DNA from: an uncultured Methylibium sp.
Lineage (GTDB): Bacteria; Pseudomonadota; Gammaproteobacteria; Burkholderiales; Burkholderiaceae_C
Reading direction: 5' to 3'
DNA: 36,334 nt
NCBI GenBank assembly: GCA_903889735.1
Contig: CAISYQ010000145.1
Location: forward strand, 1-36,334
Shown here: piece by piece, positions 10,220 through 18,576 of the stretch
How positions within the stretch are numbered: the stretch's first letter is position 1
Layout of the letters: each line of letters begins with the position of its first letter
The notes under the pieces: generated by a model
What the model was told of the DNA's origin: nothing
Seen by the model: only the letters and a program-made list of their open reading frames with translations
Database searches by the model: none
Made by a program: the position numbers and the translations under genes

Positions 10220-11629
10220 CTACGCCGTGGCGTCGATGGCCTCGCGCAGGCCTTCCACCGCATCCCAGACATCGACGAAGCGGTTGTAGAGCGGCGCAAA
10301 TCCGAAGCGCAGGATGCCGGGCGAGGCTTGTGCCACGGCCCGCGGGGATCCCGCCCCCGCCACCGAAGGCGCGGCAGGGGCGGTGTCCTCGCCGGGGCGG
10401 AAATCGCCGATCACGCCGCGTGCGGTCAGGGCCTGCATCAGGGCCTGACCGTCTGAAGCCGGGCTCAGGCAGATCTGGCTGCCCCGCTGCAGCGCCTCAA
10501 GTGGCGAGGTGAGCGTCAGGCCCCGCCCGGCGCAGCGGGATTCGAGCTGGTGCATGAACAGCTCGCCGAGCACCACCGACTTCGCGCGCAGCGCGGCCAG
10601 ACCCCCCAGGGGCTCGGCAGCCAGCACGGTGTCGACGCCGCAGTCCAGCGCCGCCATCGCCAGCACGGCCGGGGTGCCGCACAGGAAGCGGCCCACGCCG
10701 GGCGCCGGCGCGTAGCGGGCGCTGAAATCGAAGGGCGCCCCATGCCCCATCCAACCGGCCAGCGGTTGCTGTGCCCGATCGGCATGGCGCGGGTGAACCC
10801 AGACGAAGGCCGGCGCGCCGGGTCCGCCGTTGAGGAACTTGTAGCCGCAGCCCACCGCGAAATCGGCCTCGCTCGCGCCCAGGTCCACCGGCAGCGCCCC
10901 AGCCGAATGGGCCAGGTCCCAGACCGTCAGCGCGCCGGCCGCCCGGGCGGCCTCGCACAGCGCGCCCATGTCCAGCAGGCGGCCGGTGCGGTAGTTCACC
11001 TGGGTCAGCAGCAGCACCGCCACGCGCTCATCCAGCGAGCCCGCGAGGGCGTCCGGTTCGACCCGCCGCAGCTCCAGCCCGCGCTCCCGCGCCAGGCTCT
11101 CGGCGATATAGAGGTCGGTGGGAAAGTTGCCGCGCTCGGTGAGGATCACGCGGCGCCGTGGCGCCTCCTGCCGGGCGATGTCGAGCGCGGCGCTCAGCAC
11201 CTTGTAGAGGTTCACCGAGGTCGAATCGGCCGCCACGACCTCACCCGGCCCGGCGCCCACCAGCCGGGCGATCTTGTCGCCCACCCGCTGAGGCAGGTCC
11301 ATCCAGCCGGCCGCGCCCCAGCTGGAGATGAGCCCGCGGCCCCATTCCTCCCGGGTCACCCGGGCCAGGCGGTCCGCGGTGGCCCGGGGCAGGGCACCCA
11401 GCGAATTGCCGTCGAGGTAGACCACCCCCGCGGGCAGGTCGAACAGCTCGCGCAGCGGCGCCAGCGGATCGGCGCGGTCGAGCGTGAGGCAGTCGTCGCG
11501 GGTCAAGGCCGGCCCCAGGGCGGCACGCAGCGTGGGGCCGTCTGGGGGGTGTTCGCCGCTGGGGGCCGGGTTCGCCTTGCCCTCGAGCGCGGCACCCATG
11601 AGCGGGGAGATCAAGGCCGGGGGTCTCAT
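10220..11629 (-). CDS. kynU: Kynureninase KynU
   Basis: A 469-residue PLP enzyme that cleaves kynurenine to anthranilate and alanine. Conserved blocks: YLDGNSLGALPRAT, ADSTSVNLYK, ERGNFPTDLYIA, VWDLAHSAGALPVDL (D238 for the pyridine nitrogen) and GCGYKFLNGGPGAPAF (PLP Lys K264). It is about 50 residues longer than typical (about 416), because of a 30-40-residue N-terminal extension and an Ala/Pro-rich insert around FRPGEDTAPAAPSVAGAGSP near the C-terminus. Start ATG 11629 overlaps the kynB stop (ATGA) with GAGGG upstream, so the two are translationally coupled. Because of the extension, the functional start could be further inside. Confidence 0.94.
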   Translation of the reverse strand: MRPPALISPLMGAALEGKANPAPSGEHPPDGPTLRAALGPALTRDDCLTLDRADPLAPLRELFDLPAGVVYLDGNSLGALPRATADRLARVTREEWGRGLISSWGAAGWMDLPQRVGDKIARLVGAGPGEVVAADSTSVNLYKVLSAALDIARQEAPRRRVILTERGNFPTDLYIAESLARERGLELRRVEPDALAGSLDERVAVLLLTQVNYRTGRLLDMGALCEAARAAGALTVWDLAHSAGALPVDLGASEADFAVGCGYKFLNGGPGAPAFVWVHPRHADRAQQPLAGWMGHGAPFDFSARYAPAPGVGRFLCGTPAVLAMAALDCGVDTVLAAEPLGGLAALRAKSVVLGELFMHQLESRCAGRGLTLTSPLEALQRGSQICLSPASDGQALMQALTARGVIGDFRPGEDTAPAAPSVAGAGSPRAVAQASPGILRFGFAPLYNRFVDVWDAVEGLREAIDATA

Positions 11630-12270
11630 GCCAGTGCCCTCAGCACCGCCCGCACGGGGCTGGCGTCGGCGGTCATCCATTTCAGTGGCAGCGCGATGAG
11701 TTCGTAGTCGCCCTCGGGCACGGCGTCGAGCAGCAGGTTCTCCAGCACGCGCAGGCCGCGCCGTCGGATGACCTGGTGGCTGGGCAGCTGCTGGCTGTCG
11801 GACGGGTCGATGCTGGCGCTGTCGATGCCGATCAGCTGTACGCCGAGATCGGCGAGCTTCTCGATGGTTTCAGGGTCGAAGGCCGCAAGATCGGCATCAA
11901 AGAGGTCGGTTGGCGCTCTTGGGTAGGTGCGCACCAGCACCCGGGGCGGCAGACCGGCACCGATGCGGTGGGCCAGGTGCTCCCAGCGGACCAAGCGGCC
12001 TTGCGGGCCCCCAGGCAGCGCCATGGCGTGGATCACCCGGCAGGGGCCGAGGAAGGGCGCCAGGTCCAGGTGGCCCACCGCGGCGCCGGTGTTCTCGTAG
12101 TGGAGGGGCGCGTCGGCATGGGCGCCCACATGTGGGCTGAGGGTGACCGCCGCCACGTTGACCGGGCAGCCCGGGCCCAGGGAGGCGGTCCACTCCTGCC
12201 GGTAGGCGGTGTCGCCGGGAAAGACCGGCGAGCGCGCATCGACCGGCGGCGAGATGTCCCAGAGTTCCAC
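11626..12270 (-). CDS. kynB: Arylformamidase (kynurenine formamidase) KynB
   Basis: A 214-residue metal-dependent hydrolase of the cyclase family that converts N-formylkynurenine to kynurenine. ELWDISPPVDARSPVFPGDT is the classic KynB N-terminus and LSPHVGAHADAPLHY supplies the metal-binding HxxxHxD. IGIDSASIDPSDSQQLPSH is also typical. The open frame extends upstream, but GTG 12270 matches the usual family start and avoids overlap with argF. It begins 26 bases after the argF stop and overlaps kynU by 4 bases. The first pathway gene, kynA (tryptophan 2,3-dioxygenase), is not beside it, unlike the usual kynBUA arrangement. Confidence 0.93.
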   Translation of the reverse strand: MELWDISPPVDARSPVFPGDTAYRQEWTASLGPGCPVNVAAVTLSPHVGAHADAPLHYENTGAAVGHLDLAPFLGPCRVIHAMALPGGPQGRLVRWEHLAHRIGAGLPPRVLVRTYPRAPTDLFDADLAAFDPETIEKLADLGVQLIGIDSASIDPSDSQQLPSHQVIRRRGLRVLENLLLDAVPEGDYELIALPLKWMTADASPVRAVLRALA

Positions 12271-12296
12271 GGCGGGATAGCGCGGCGGCCCGAGGC

Positions 12297-13229
12297 TCAG
12301 CCGATCCGGCCGAGCAGCAGGTACTCCATGAGTGCCTTCTGGACGTGCAAGCGGTTTTCCGCCTCGTCCCAGACCACCGACTGGGGGCCGTCGATCACAT
12401 CGGCCGTGACCTCCTCGCCGCGGTGGGCGGGGAGGCAGTGCATGAAGAGGGCGTCGGGGCGTGCCGCGGCCATCAGGTCGGCATCGACGCACCAGTCGGT
12501 GAAGGCCTGCACCCGGGCGGCGTTCTCGGCCTCGAAACCCATGCTGGTCCAGACGTCGGTGGTCACCAGGTGGGCATCGCGGCAGGCGTCCAGCGGGTCC
12601 TTGAAGATCTGGTAGCAGCGGGTGTCGGTGATGCCGGCGACCGCCGGGTCCACCTCGTAGCCGCTGGGCGTGCTCAGGTGGACGGTGAAGCCCAGGATCT
12701 CGGCCGCCTGCAGCCAGGTGTTGGCCATGTTGTTGCCGTCGCCGACCCAGGCAACCACCTTGCCCTGGATGCTGCCGCGGTGCTCGATGAAGGTGAAGAT
12801 ATCGGCCAGGATCTGGCAGGGGTGGTATTCGTTGGTCAGGCCGTTGATGACCGGCACCCGCGAATGCGCGGCAAAGCCCTCGATCTTGGCCTGCTCGTAG
12901 GTGCGGATCATCACCAGGTCGACCATGCGGCTGATGACGCGCGCGCTGTCCGCCACCGGCTCGGCGCGGCCGAGCTGGCTGTCGCCGGTGGTGAGGTGCA
13001 CCACCGAGCCACCCATCTGGTACATGCCCGCCTCGAAGCTCACCCGGGTGCGCGTGCTGGCTTTCTCGAAGATCATGGCCAGGGTGCGGTCGACCAGGGG
13101 CTGGTACTTCTCGTAGTGCTTGAAGCGCTTCTTGATGGTGGCGGCCCGCTCGAAGAGGTAGGCGTACTCCTCGGCGCGGAAGTCCTTGAACTGGAGGTAG
13201 TGCCGGAGCAGGCTGGGGCCGGGTTTCAT
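12297..13229 (-). CDS. argF: Ornithine carbamoyltransferase ArgF
   Basis: A 310-residue enzyme that makes citrulline from ornithine and carbamoyl phosphate. The carbamoyl-phosphate site FEKASTRTRVSFE, HPCQILAD and the catalytic-Cys motif FMHCLPAHRGEE are intact; WVGDGNNMANTW fits the ornithine-binding domain. Start ATG 13229 gives MKPGPSLLRHYLQFKDF, standard for betaproteobacteria. The ribosome binding site is poor. It lies 59 bases after argD on the same strand and immediately before kynBU, forming an apparent argD-argF-kynB-kynU transcription unit. Confidence 0.97.
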   Translation of the reverse strand: MKPGPSLLRHYLQFKDFRAEEYAYLFERAATIKKRFKHYEKYQPLVDRTLAMIFEKASTRTRVSFEAGMYQMGGSVVHLTTGDSQLGRAEPVADSARVISRMVDLVMIRTYEQAKIEGFAAHSRVPVINGLTNEYHPCQILADIFTFIEHRGSIQGKVVAWVGDGNNMANTWLQAAEILGFTVHLSTPSGYEVDPAVAGITDTRCYQIFKDPLDACRDAHLVTTDVWTSMGFEAENAARVQAFTDWCVDADLMAAARPDALFMHCLPAHRGEEVTADVIDGPQSVVWDEAENRLHVQKALMEYLLLGRIG

Positions 13230-13288
13230 GGCGGGGGCTTGGTGGGGTCTGGCAGGCGGGGTGGGCCGGCGGAGGTCAGTCCACCAGA

Positions 13289-14509
13289 TCAGGCCGCGGC
13301 GGGCGCCGGGGCCAGGAAGTCGCGGATCAGCGGAACGAGGCGCTCCACCAGCTCGGCGGCCTCGGCCAGGCTCAGGATCAGCGGCGGCACGAGGCGGATC
13401 ACGCGGTCGGCGGTGACGCTGATCAGCAGGCCCGCGGCGGCCGCGCGCCCCAGCAGTTCGCCGCAGGGGCGGTCGAGCTCGATGCCGATCATCAGGCCCT
13501 GGCCGCGGATCTCCGTCACGCCCGCCAGTCCGGCGAGCTCGCGTGCCAGGCCGGCCTGGAGCGCGGCCCCCACTGTGGCGGCGTTCTCCAACAGACCGTC
13601 CTCGGCCATGATGCGCAGGGTCTCGACGCCGGCCCGCATGGCCAGCGGGTTGCCGCCGAAGGTGCTGCCATGGTTGCCCGGGCCGAGCACCTGGGCGGCA
13701 CGCGGCCCGCAGACCACGGCGCCGATCGGCACGCCCGAGCCCAGGCCCTTGGCCAGCGGCATCACGTCGGGCAGGATGCCGGCCCATTGGTGCGCGAACC
13801 ACCGGCCGGTGCGGCCGATGCCGCACTGCACCTCGTCGAGCATCAGCAGCCAGTCGTTTTCGTCGCAGAGGCGCCGCACCGCCTGCAGGTAGGCGGTGGT
13901 GGCCGGGTGGACGCCACCCTCGCCCTGGATCACCTCCAGGAAGACGGCGGTCACGTTCGGGCGGGTGTTGGCCACCTCCTCGATCGCGGCCACGTCATTC
14001 AGCGGCACCCGCACGAAGCCCTCCACCAGCGGCCCGAAACCGGCCTGCACCTTGGGGTTGCCGGTGGCCGAGAGGGTGGCGATCGAGCGGCCATGGAAGG
14101 CCTTCTCGTAGACGATCACCTCGGGCCGGTCGATGCCCTTGTCATGCCCGAACTTGCGCGCGATCTTGAGCGCCGCCTCGTTGGCCTCCAGGCCCGAGTT
14201 GCAGAAAAAGGCGTTCTCCAGGCCCGACAGCCGGCACAGTGTGTCGGCAAGCTGCTCTTGCAGCGGGATGCGGTAGTAGTTGGAGCAGTGGATCAGCCGG
14301 GCGACCTGCTCCTGCAGCGCCGGCACCAGCTTGGGGTGGGCGTGACCCAGGGTGTTGACGGCGATGCCGCCCAGGGCGTCGAGGTACTCGCGGCCCTCGG
14401 TGTCCCAGACGCGGCAGCCGCGGCCGTGCGACAGCGCCAACGGCAGGCGGCCGTAGGTGTTCATCACATGCGAGGCGGCGGGTGCCGGCGGGGTTTCGGG
14501 GGCGGTCAT
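13289..14509 (-). CDS. argD: Acetylornithine aminotransferase ArgD
   Basis: A 406-residue class III PLP aminotransferase that converts N-acetylglutamate semialdehyde to N-acetylornithine. Seen: FFCNSGLEANEAALKIAR (phosphate and pyridine contacts), EKAFHGRSIATLSATGNPK, LDEVQCGIGRTG (D225) and PLAKGLGSGVPIGA (Schiff-base Lys K254). The protein may also act on succinyl-diaminopimelate, as many ArgD enzymes do. Start ATG 14509 has a good AGGAG site. The 3' end carries a short Ala/Pro tail. It is the first gene of the leftward arg-kyn run; a TACAAT hexamer lies about 70 bases upstream. Confidence 0.95.
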   Translation of the reverse strand: MTAPETPPAPAASHVMNTYGRLPLALSHGRGCRVWDTEGREYLDALGGIAVNTLGHAHPKLVPALQEQVARLIHCSNYYRIPLQEQLADTLCRLSGLENAFFCNSGLEANEAALKIARKFGHDKGIDRPEVIVYEKAFHGRSIATLSATGNPKVQAGFGPLVEGFVRVPLNDVAAIEEVANTRPNVTAVFLEVIQGEGGVHPATTAYLQAVRRLCDENDWLLMLDEVQCGIGRTGRWFAHQWAGILPDVMPLAKGLGSGVPIGAVVCGPRAAQVLGPGNHGSTFGGNPLAMRAGVETLRIMAEDGLLENAATVGAALQAGLARELAGLAGVTEIRGQGLMIGIELDRPCGELLGRAAAAGLLISVTADRVIRLVPPLILSLAEAAELVERLVPLIRDFLAPAPAAA

Positions 14510-14575
14510 CGGCGGGCTCCTGGGGGCAGGCCGTCAAGGCGGGTCGGCGCCGCGAAGCGCGGCCTGGGAGCGTGG

Positions 14576-14581
14576 ATTGTA
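14576..14581 (-). promoter_or_regulatory. Candidate -10 element of argD
   Basis: The minus strand reads CCCTACAATCCACGC, with TACAAT matching the sigma-70 -10 consensus at 5 of 6 positions. It shares CTA-N-AATCC-N-CG with elements before panB and the DUF3460 gene. No convincing -35 is seen. The predicted leader of about 60 bases contains a GCCGCG-AAG-CGCGGC hairpin at 14549-14563. Confidence 0.45.
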
Positions 14582-14778
14582 GGGAGCCCCCGGCTGAGCG
14601 CGGTGATGGAGCAAGCCAGTCCCCGGCCCCTTGCCAGACGCCCTCGCACGGCCGTGCCGATAACCCATGCTGCGCCGCAGCACAATAGGAGCTTGGCGTC
14701 GTACTTGCTTGGTGATCCGGGCGGGCGCACCGCCGAGGTTCACCCCCGCTGCATTGCCCACCTGATCCGCCATCCACC

Positions 14779-15129
14779 GTGCCCAGTCCGCATTCCCCGT
14801 CGCGCGAAGTGTTCATCCAGGGGGTCACCCTGGACGGTCGCACCTTCCGGCCCAGCGACTGGGCGGAGCGTCTGGCGGGTGCGATGTCGAGTTTTCGGCC
14901 GGGCGGCGCGCAGATGGGACGGGCCGCCCACATCGGCTACTCGCCCTACTGTGTGCCCAACTTGATCCATGGCGTTCGCTGCGTGGTGGTCAACGAGGCC
15001 CTGCGCGAGCTCGAGCCCATGGCCTGGGATTTCGTGATGAATTTCGCCCGCGACAACCAGTTGCAGGTGGCCGATGCCTGCCTGTTGCCTGAGCTGCCAG
15101 CGACGGTCCCGGCCACCCAGTCAGGCTGA
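14779..15129 (+). CDS. DUF3579 domain protein
   Basis: A 116-residue protein of DUF3579, a family of unknown function common in Burkholderiales and usually found next to argF/argD and rpsT, as here. The core FIQGVTLDGRTFRPSDWAERLAG, HIGYSPYCVPNLIHGVRCVVVN and WDFVMNFARDNQLQVADACLLPE is typical. No membrane segment or signal peptide. The start is GTG 14779; a second GTG sits at residue 10, just before the conserved core, and could also be used. It is divergent from argD across 269 bases in which no other gene is seen. Confidence 0.85.
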   Translation: MPSPHSPSREVFIQGVTLDGRTFRPSDWAERLAGAMSSFRPGGAQMGRAAHIGYSPYCVPNLIHGVRCVVVNEALRELEPMAWDFVMNFARDNQLQVADACLLPELPATVPATQSG

Positions 15130-15184
15130 AAGATCCGTCCACCGCCCCGACCGTGCGGCCAGGAAGCGCAGCGGAGCGCCATTG

Positions 15185-15206
15185 AAAAGGGCTCCCGAAG
15201 GAGCCC
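15185..15206 (-). terminator. Rho-independent terminator of rpsT
   Basis: On the minus strand, GGGCTCC-TTCG-GGAGCCC followed by TTTTCAAT: a 7-base GC-rich stem with a UUCG tetraloop and a short U-run, 25 bases past the rpsT stop. The hairpin could also serve the convergent DUF3579 gene, though the plus-strand tail (CTGTTCTTCTC) is weaker. Confidence 0.85.
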
Positions 15207-15230
15207 CTGTTCTTCTCACCCGGATCGGCT

Positions 15231-15524
15231 TCAGGCGGCGAGCGCCTTGACCTTGGCGGCCAGGCGGCTCTTGTGCCGAGCGGCCTTGTTCTTGTGGAAG
15301 AGGCCCTTGTCGGCGATCGAGTCGATCACCTTCTGGGCGGTGCGGAAGGTCTCGGAGGCCTTGCCCTTGTCGCCGGCCAACACGGCCTTGAGCACGCCCT
15401 TGACGGCGGTGCGGAACTTGGAGCGAAGGGAGGTGTTCGCGGCGTTGATCAGGACGTCCTGGCGAACGCGCTTGCGGCCCGAGGCGATGCGGACCGATTT
15501 CTTGACTTTGGAAGAGGAAGGCAT
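15231..15524 (-). CDS. rpsT: 30S ribosomal protein S20
   Basis: A 97-residue basic protein of the small ribosomal subunit that binds 16S rRNA early in assembly. [35 protein letters not shown] and [20 protein letters not shown] are diagnostic. Start ATG 15524 gives [10 protein letters not shown]; only a poor ribosome binding site is seen (CTCC before ATG). It has its own terminator and a candidate extended -10 promoter, so it is probably a single-gene transcript. It is divergent from murJ, a common arrangement in this order. Confidence 0.97.
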   Translation of the reverse strand: MPSSSKVKKSVRIASGRKRVRQDVLINAANTSLRSKFRTAVKGVLKAVLAGDKGKASETFRTAQKVIDSIADKGLFHKNKAARHKSRLAAKVKALAA

Positions 15525-15556
15525 GGAGGAGCGGTGTTTCGGATGAGAAGCCCGAG

Positions 15557-15562
15557 ACTATA
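15557..15562 (-). promoter_or_regulatory. Candidate extended -10 promoter of rpsT
   Basis: The minus strand reads GCTGATATAGTCTC, containing TGaTATAGT, an extended -10 form (TGn before the hexamer), 32 bases upstream of the rpsT ATG. A clear -35 is not seen, which is acceptable for extended -10 promoters. Confidence 0.5.
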
Positions 15563-15700
15563 TCAGCACTGGGCGGCAAGATCGATACCCGATGCAGCGA
15601 GCAGCCTCCAGGTGAGTGGCCACTTCTATACTCGTGGCCCACCGCTCAAGACCCGACCCGCCACCGCGCGCCTTTCTCGCGGCGCGCGAGTCCCCCACCC

Positions 15701-17266
15701 ATGAACCTGCTGCGCGCCGCCTCGGTCGTGTCCCTGCTGACGCTGGCATCCCGCGTCACGGGTTTGGTGCGCGAGCAGATGGTGGCGGCCGCCTTCGGTG
15801 CCAGCGCGATGACCGACGCCTTCAACGTCGCCTTCCGCATTCCCAACCTGCTGCGCCGTCTGTTCGCCGAGGGTGCGTTCTCGCAGGCCTTCGTGCCGCT
15901 GTTGGCCGAGAGCCGCACCCGCGACGGGGAGCCCGCCACGCGGGCGCTGATTGACGCCGTGGCCACCGTGCTGGCCTGGTCGCTGCTGGCCTTGTCCCTT
16001 CTGGGGGTGGCGGCCGCGCCCGCGCTGGTGTGGCTGATGGCCCAGGGCCTGCAGAAGACCGGCGGTTTCGACACCGCGGTCGTCCTGACGCGGCTGATGT
16101 TTCCCTACATCGGCTTCATGTCGATGGTGGCGCTGTCGGCGGGCATCCTCAACACCTGGAAGCGCTTCGCGGTGCCGGCGGCCACGCCGGTGCTGCTCAA
16201 CCTGGCCTTCATCGCCGCGGCCGCCTGGCTGGTGCCGCGTTTTCGTGCCTGGGGCATCGAGCCGATCTATGCGCTGGGTGTGGGCGTGATGGTCGGCGGG
16301 GTGCTGCAGCTCGCGGTGCAGATCCCTGCGCTCCAGCGCATCGGCGTCCTGCCCCGAATCGGTCTGGGCCTCACGGCATTGCGGGCCGCCTGGTCGCACC
16401 CTGGCCTCAAGCGCATGCTGGGCCGGATGGCGCCGGCGGTGCTGGGGGTGTCGGTGGCGCAGATCTCCTTGCTGATCAACACCCAGATCGCCACGCAGAT
16501 CGGTGTGGGCGCGGTTTCCTGGCTCAGCTATGCCGACCGGCTGATGGAGTTCCCGACCGCGCTGCTCGGCGTGGCGCTGGGCGTGGTGCTGCTGCCCCAG
16601 CTCTCGGCTGCGCAGGCCGGTGACCAACCCGATCGCTATGCACAGCTGCTCGACTGGGGCCTGCGGCTGGTGCTGCTGCTGGCCTTGCCCTGCGCTGTGG
16701 CGCTGCTGGTCTTTCCCGAGCCGCTGGTCGCCGTGCTCTACCACCGGGGCGCCTTTGGCGCGGTCGATGTGCAGCAGACCGTGAACGCGCTGATGGGCTA
16801 CGGCGCTGGCCTGCTGGGCTTGGTGGCCCTGAAGGTGCTGGCGCCGGGCTTCTATGCCCGGGGCGACATCCGCACGCCGGTCCGGATCGCGGTGGTGGTG
16901 CTGGTGCTGACGCAGGGGTTCAACCTGCTGTTCGTACCGCGATTCGGCCATGCGGGGCTGGCGCTGGCCATCGGCTGTGGCGCCCTCGTCAATGCGCTCT
17001 GGCTGCTGTGGGGCTTGCACCGGCGCGGCAGTTGGCGCCCGCAACCCGGCTGGGGGCCGTTCGGCCTCAAGTTGCTGTTCGCCGCGGCGCTGATGGGCCT
17101 CCTTCTGGCCTGGGCGGCACAGACCGTCGACTGGGTCGCGCTGGGACGCGAGGAATGGAAGCGCGCCGGCCTGCTGGCCGCTGTGCTGGCGGGTGCGGCG
17201 CTGATCTATTTCTCGGCGCTGGCGGCGCTGGGGCTGCGGCTTCGGCAGTTCACTCGGCGCTTCTGA
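15701..17266 (+). CDS. murJ: Lipid II flippase MurJ (MviN)
   Basis: A 521-residue integral inner-membrane protein of the MOP superfamily, expected to have 14 membrane helices, that flips lipid II for peptidoglycan synthesis. The N-terminus LASRVTGLVREQMVAAAFGAS followed by DAFNVAFRIPNLLRRLFAEGAFSQAFVP is the family hallmark, with the conserved Arg residues of the central cavity. YADRLMEFPTALLGVALGVVLLP and VLAPGFYARGDIRTPV are also typical. ATG 15701 gives the standard start. A TATACT hexamer (15627-15632) upstream may be its -10. Downstream, 200 bases are gene-free and hold a small CTGGGC-ATC-GCCCAG hairpin (17288-17302) without a T-run. Confidence 0.97.
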   Translation: MNLLRAASVVSLLTLASRVTGLVREQMVAAAFGASAMTDAFNVAFRIPNLLRRLFAEGAFSQAFVPLLAESRTRDGEPATRALIDAVATVLAWSLLALSLLGVAAAPALVWLMAQGLQKTGGFDTAVVLTRLMFPYIGFMSMVALSAGILNTWKRFAVPAATPVLLNLAFIAAAAWLVPRFRAWGIEPIYALGVGVMVGGVLQLAVQIPALQRIGVLPRIGLGLTALRAAWSHPGLKRMLGRMAPAVLGVSVAQISLLINTQIATQIGVGAVSWLSYADRLMEFPTALLGVALGVVLLPQLSAAQAGDQPDRYAQLLDWGLRLVLLLALPCAVALLVFPEPLVAVLYHRGAFGAVDVQQTVNALMGYGAGLLGLVALKVLAPGFYARGDIRTPVRIAVVVLVLTQGFNLLFVPRFGHAGLALAIGCGALVNALWLLWGLHRRGSWRPQPGWGPFGLKLLFAAALMGLLLAWAAQTVDWVALGREEWKRAGLLAAVLAGAALIYFSALAALGLRLRQFTRRF

Positions 17267-17467
17267 GCATCCGTTGACGCGCCCGGCCTGGGCATCGCCC
17301 AGCGCGACGGGGGCAAGACAAGTTGCTGCGGTCTGGCGATGCCTCCACGGAAAGCGACCTGGATTTCCGACGTGCCGCGCCGGGTCGTCTCCACCGGCTT
17401 GGAGGCACGCTTCCGACTGCCGGAAGTGCTCTGCAGCGTCTCGGCCCAACAACGCCTAAACTGAGCC

Positions 17468-18337
17468 ATGACATCGCAGTACCCTGTCACTGTGCCCAGC
17501 CCGCTCGAGCATTTCGCGGCGCTGGTGGCCGACGATGAGAGCTTTCCCCTCACGGAAGCAGCCGTCTCGCTCGCCCAGGACGAAGATCCTGGTCTGGACA
17601 TCCAATCGACGCTGGCGGAGATCGACACCCTGGCGCTGCGCCTGCGCGAACGCATCCCGGCCGATGTGGTGCCGCTGCAGAAGCTGCGCTTCCTGAACCG
17701 GTTTTTCTACCGGGACATGGGTTTCGCGGGCAATGTCAACGATTACTACGGCAGTGCCAACAGCTACCTGCACGCGCTGCTGCGCACCCGCCGCGGCATC
17801 CCGATCTCGCTGGCCGTGCTCTACATCGAGCTGGCCCAGCAGATCGGCCTGAGCGCCCAGGGCGTGGCCTTTCCCGGTCACTTCCTCGTCAAGGTGCGGA
17901 TGCCGCAGGGCGAGGTCATCATCGATCCCTTCACCGGCGAATCACTGACTCGCGACGAGTTGGAGGAACGGCTGGCACCCTACAAGCGGCGCCAGGGGCT
18001 GCTGGGCGAATTCGACATGCCGCTCGGCCTCTTCCTGCAGTCGGCGGCCCCCCGCGACATCATCGCGCGGATGCTGCGCAACCTGAAGGAGATCCACCGC
18101 GCAGCGGAGGACTGGGGTCGGCTGCTGTCGGTGCAGCAGCGCCTGGTGATGCTCTTGCCCCGCGACTGGTCCGAGCGGCGCGACCGTGGCCTGACCCATG
18201 CCGAACTCGGCGCTTGGGATGCCGCCGCCGCCGACCTCGACGCTTATCTTGATCAGTCCCCCCAGGCGGACGACCGCGGTCCGATCACCGAGCGCGTGGC
18301 CGAACTGCGTGCGCAGGGCCGGCCGCGGCAGCGCTGA
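17468..18337 (+). CDS. SirB1 family protein (transglutaminase-like plus TPR-like region)
   Basis: A 289-residue cytoplasmic protein of the SirB1 family (YchA in E. coli). Residues about 50-170 match the transglutaminase-like fold (LRFLNRFFYRDMGFAGNVNDYYGSANSYLHALLRTRRGIPISLAVLY; GVAFPGHFLVKVRMPQGEVIIDPF). The GHFLVK and DPFTGE blocks hold the family's conserved His and Asp, but a catalytic Cys is not obvious. The C-terminal part (about 195-285) looks like tetratricopeptide helices. The function is not established. Start ATG 17468 lies 5 bases after a TAAACT hexamer and lacks a ribosome binding site, so the message may be leaderless. Confidence 0.88.
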   Translation: MTSQYPVTVPSPLEHFAALVADDESFPLTEAAVSLAQDEDPGLDIQSTLAEIDTLALRLRERIPADVVPLQKLRFLNRFFYRDMGFAGNVNDYYGSANSYLHALLRTRRGIPISLAVLYIELAQQIGLSAQGVAFPGHFLVKVRMPQGEVIIDPFTGESLTRDELEERLAPYKRRQGLLGEFDMPLGLFLQSAAPRDIIARMLRNLKEIHRAAEDWGRLLSVQQRLVMLLPRDWSERRDRGLTHAELGAWDAAAADLDAYLDQSPQADDRGPITERVAELRAQGRPRQR

Positions 18338-18476
18338 ATCGCAGCCCACGCGCCACCACGGTCTGGCAGAAGCCCATCACGAAAAACACAGTCCCAGGCA
18401 CCGCAGGCCCGGCAATCGGCACCGGTCCACAAAGCGGCGTGGGGCTGAAATATGCGGGGCACCGCGGGTCGGCCGA

Positions 18477-18482
18477 TAAAAT
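18477..18482 (+). promoter_or_regulatory. Weak candidate -10 before the PerM-like gene
   Basis: TAAAAT (5 of 6 to consensus) in an otherwise GC-rich 239-base gap, 94 bases before the start codon. No -35 is recognised. The rest of the gap (18338-18576) shows no gene. Confidence 0.3.
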
Positions 18483-18576
18483 CACGGTAGTCACCTGGGA
18501 CGACAGCACGGAAACGGTCCCACGGGCCTGACCTCCGGCACCCCACTGCTGACGTTCACCATCTCCCGCTCCCACG

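Noticed and set aside
15600-15632. A full sigma-70 promoter for murJ around TATACT
   Set aside because: The -10-like TATACT is present at 15627-15632, but no -35 is found at 16-18 bases upstream; mentioned only in the murJ entry.
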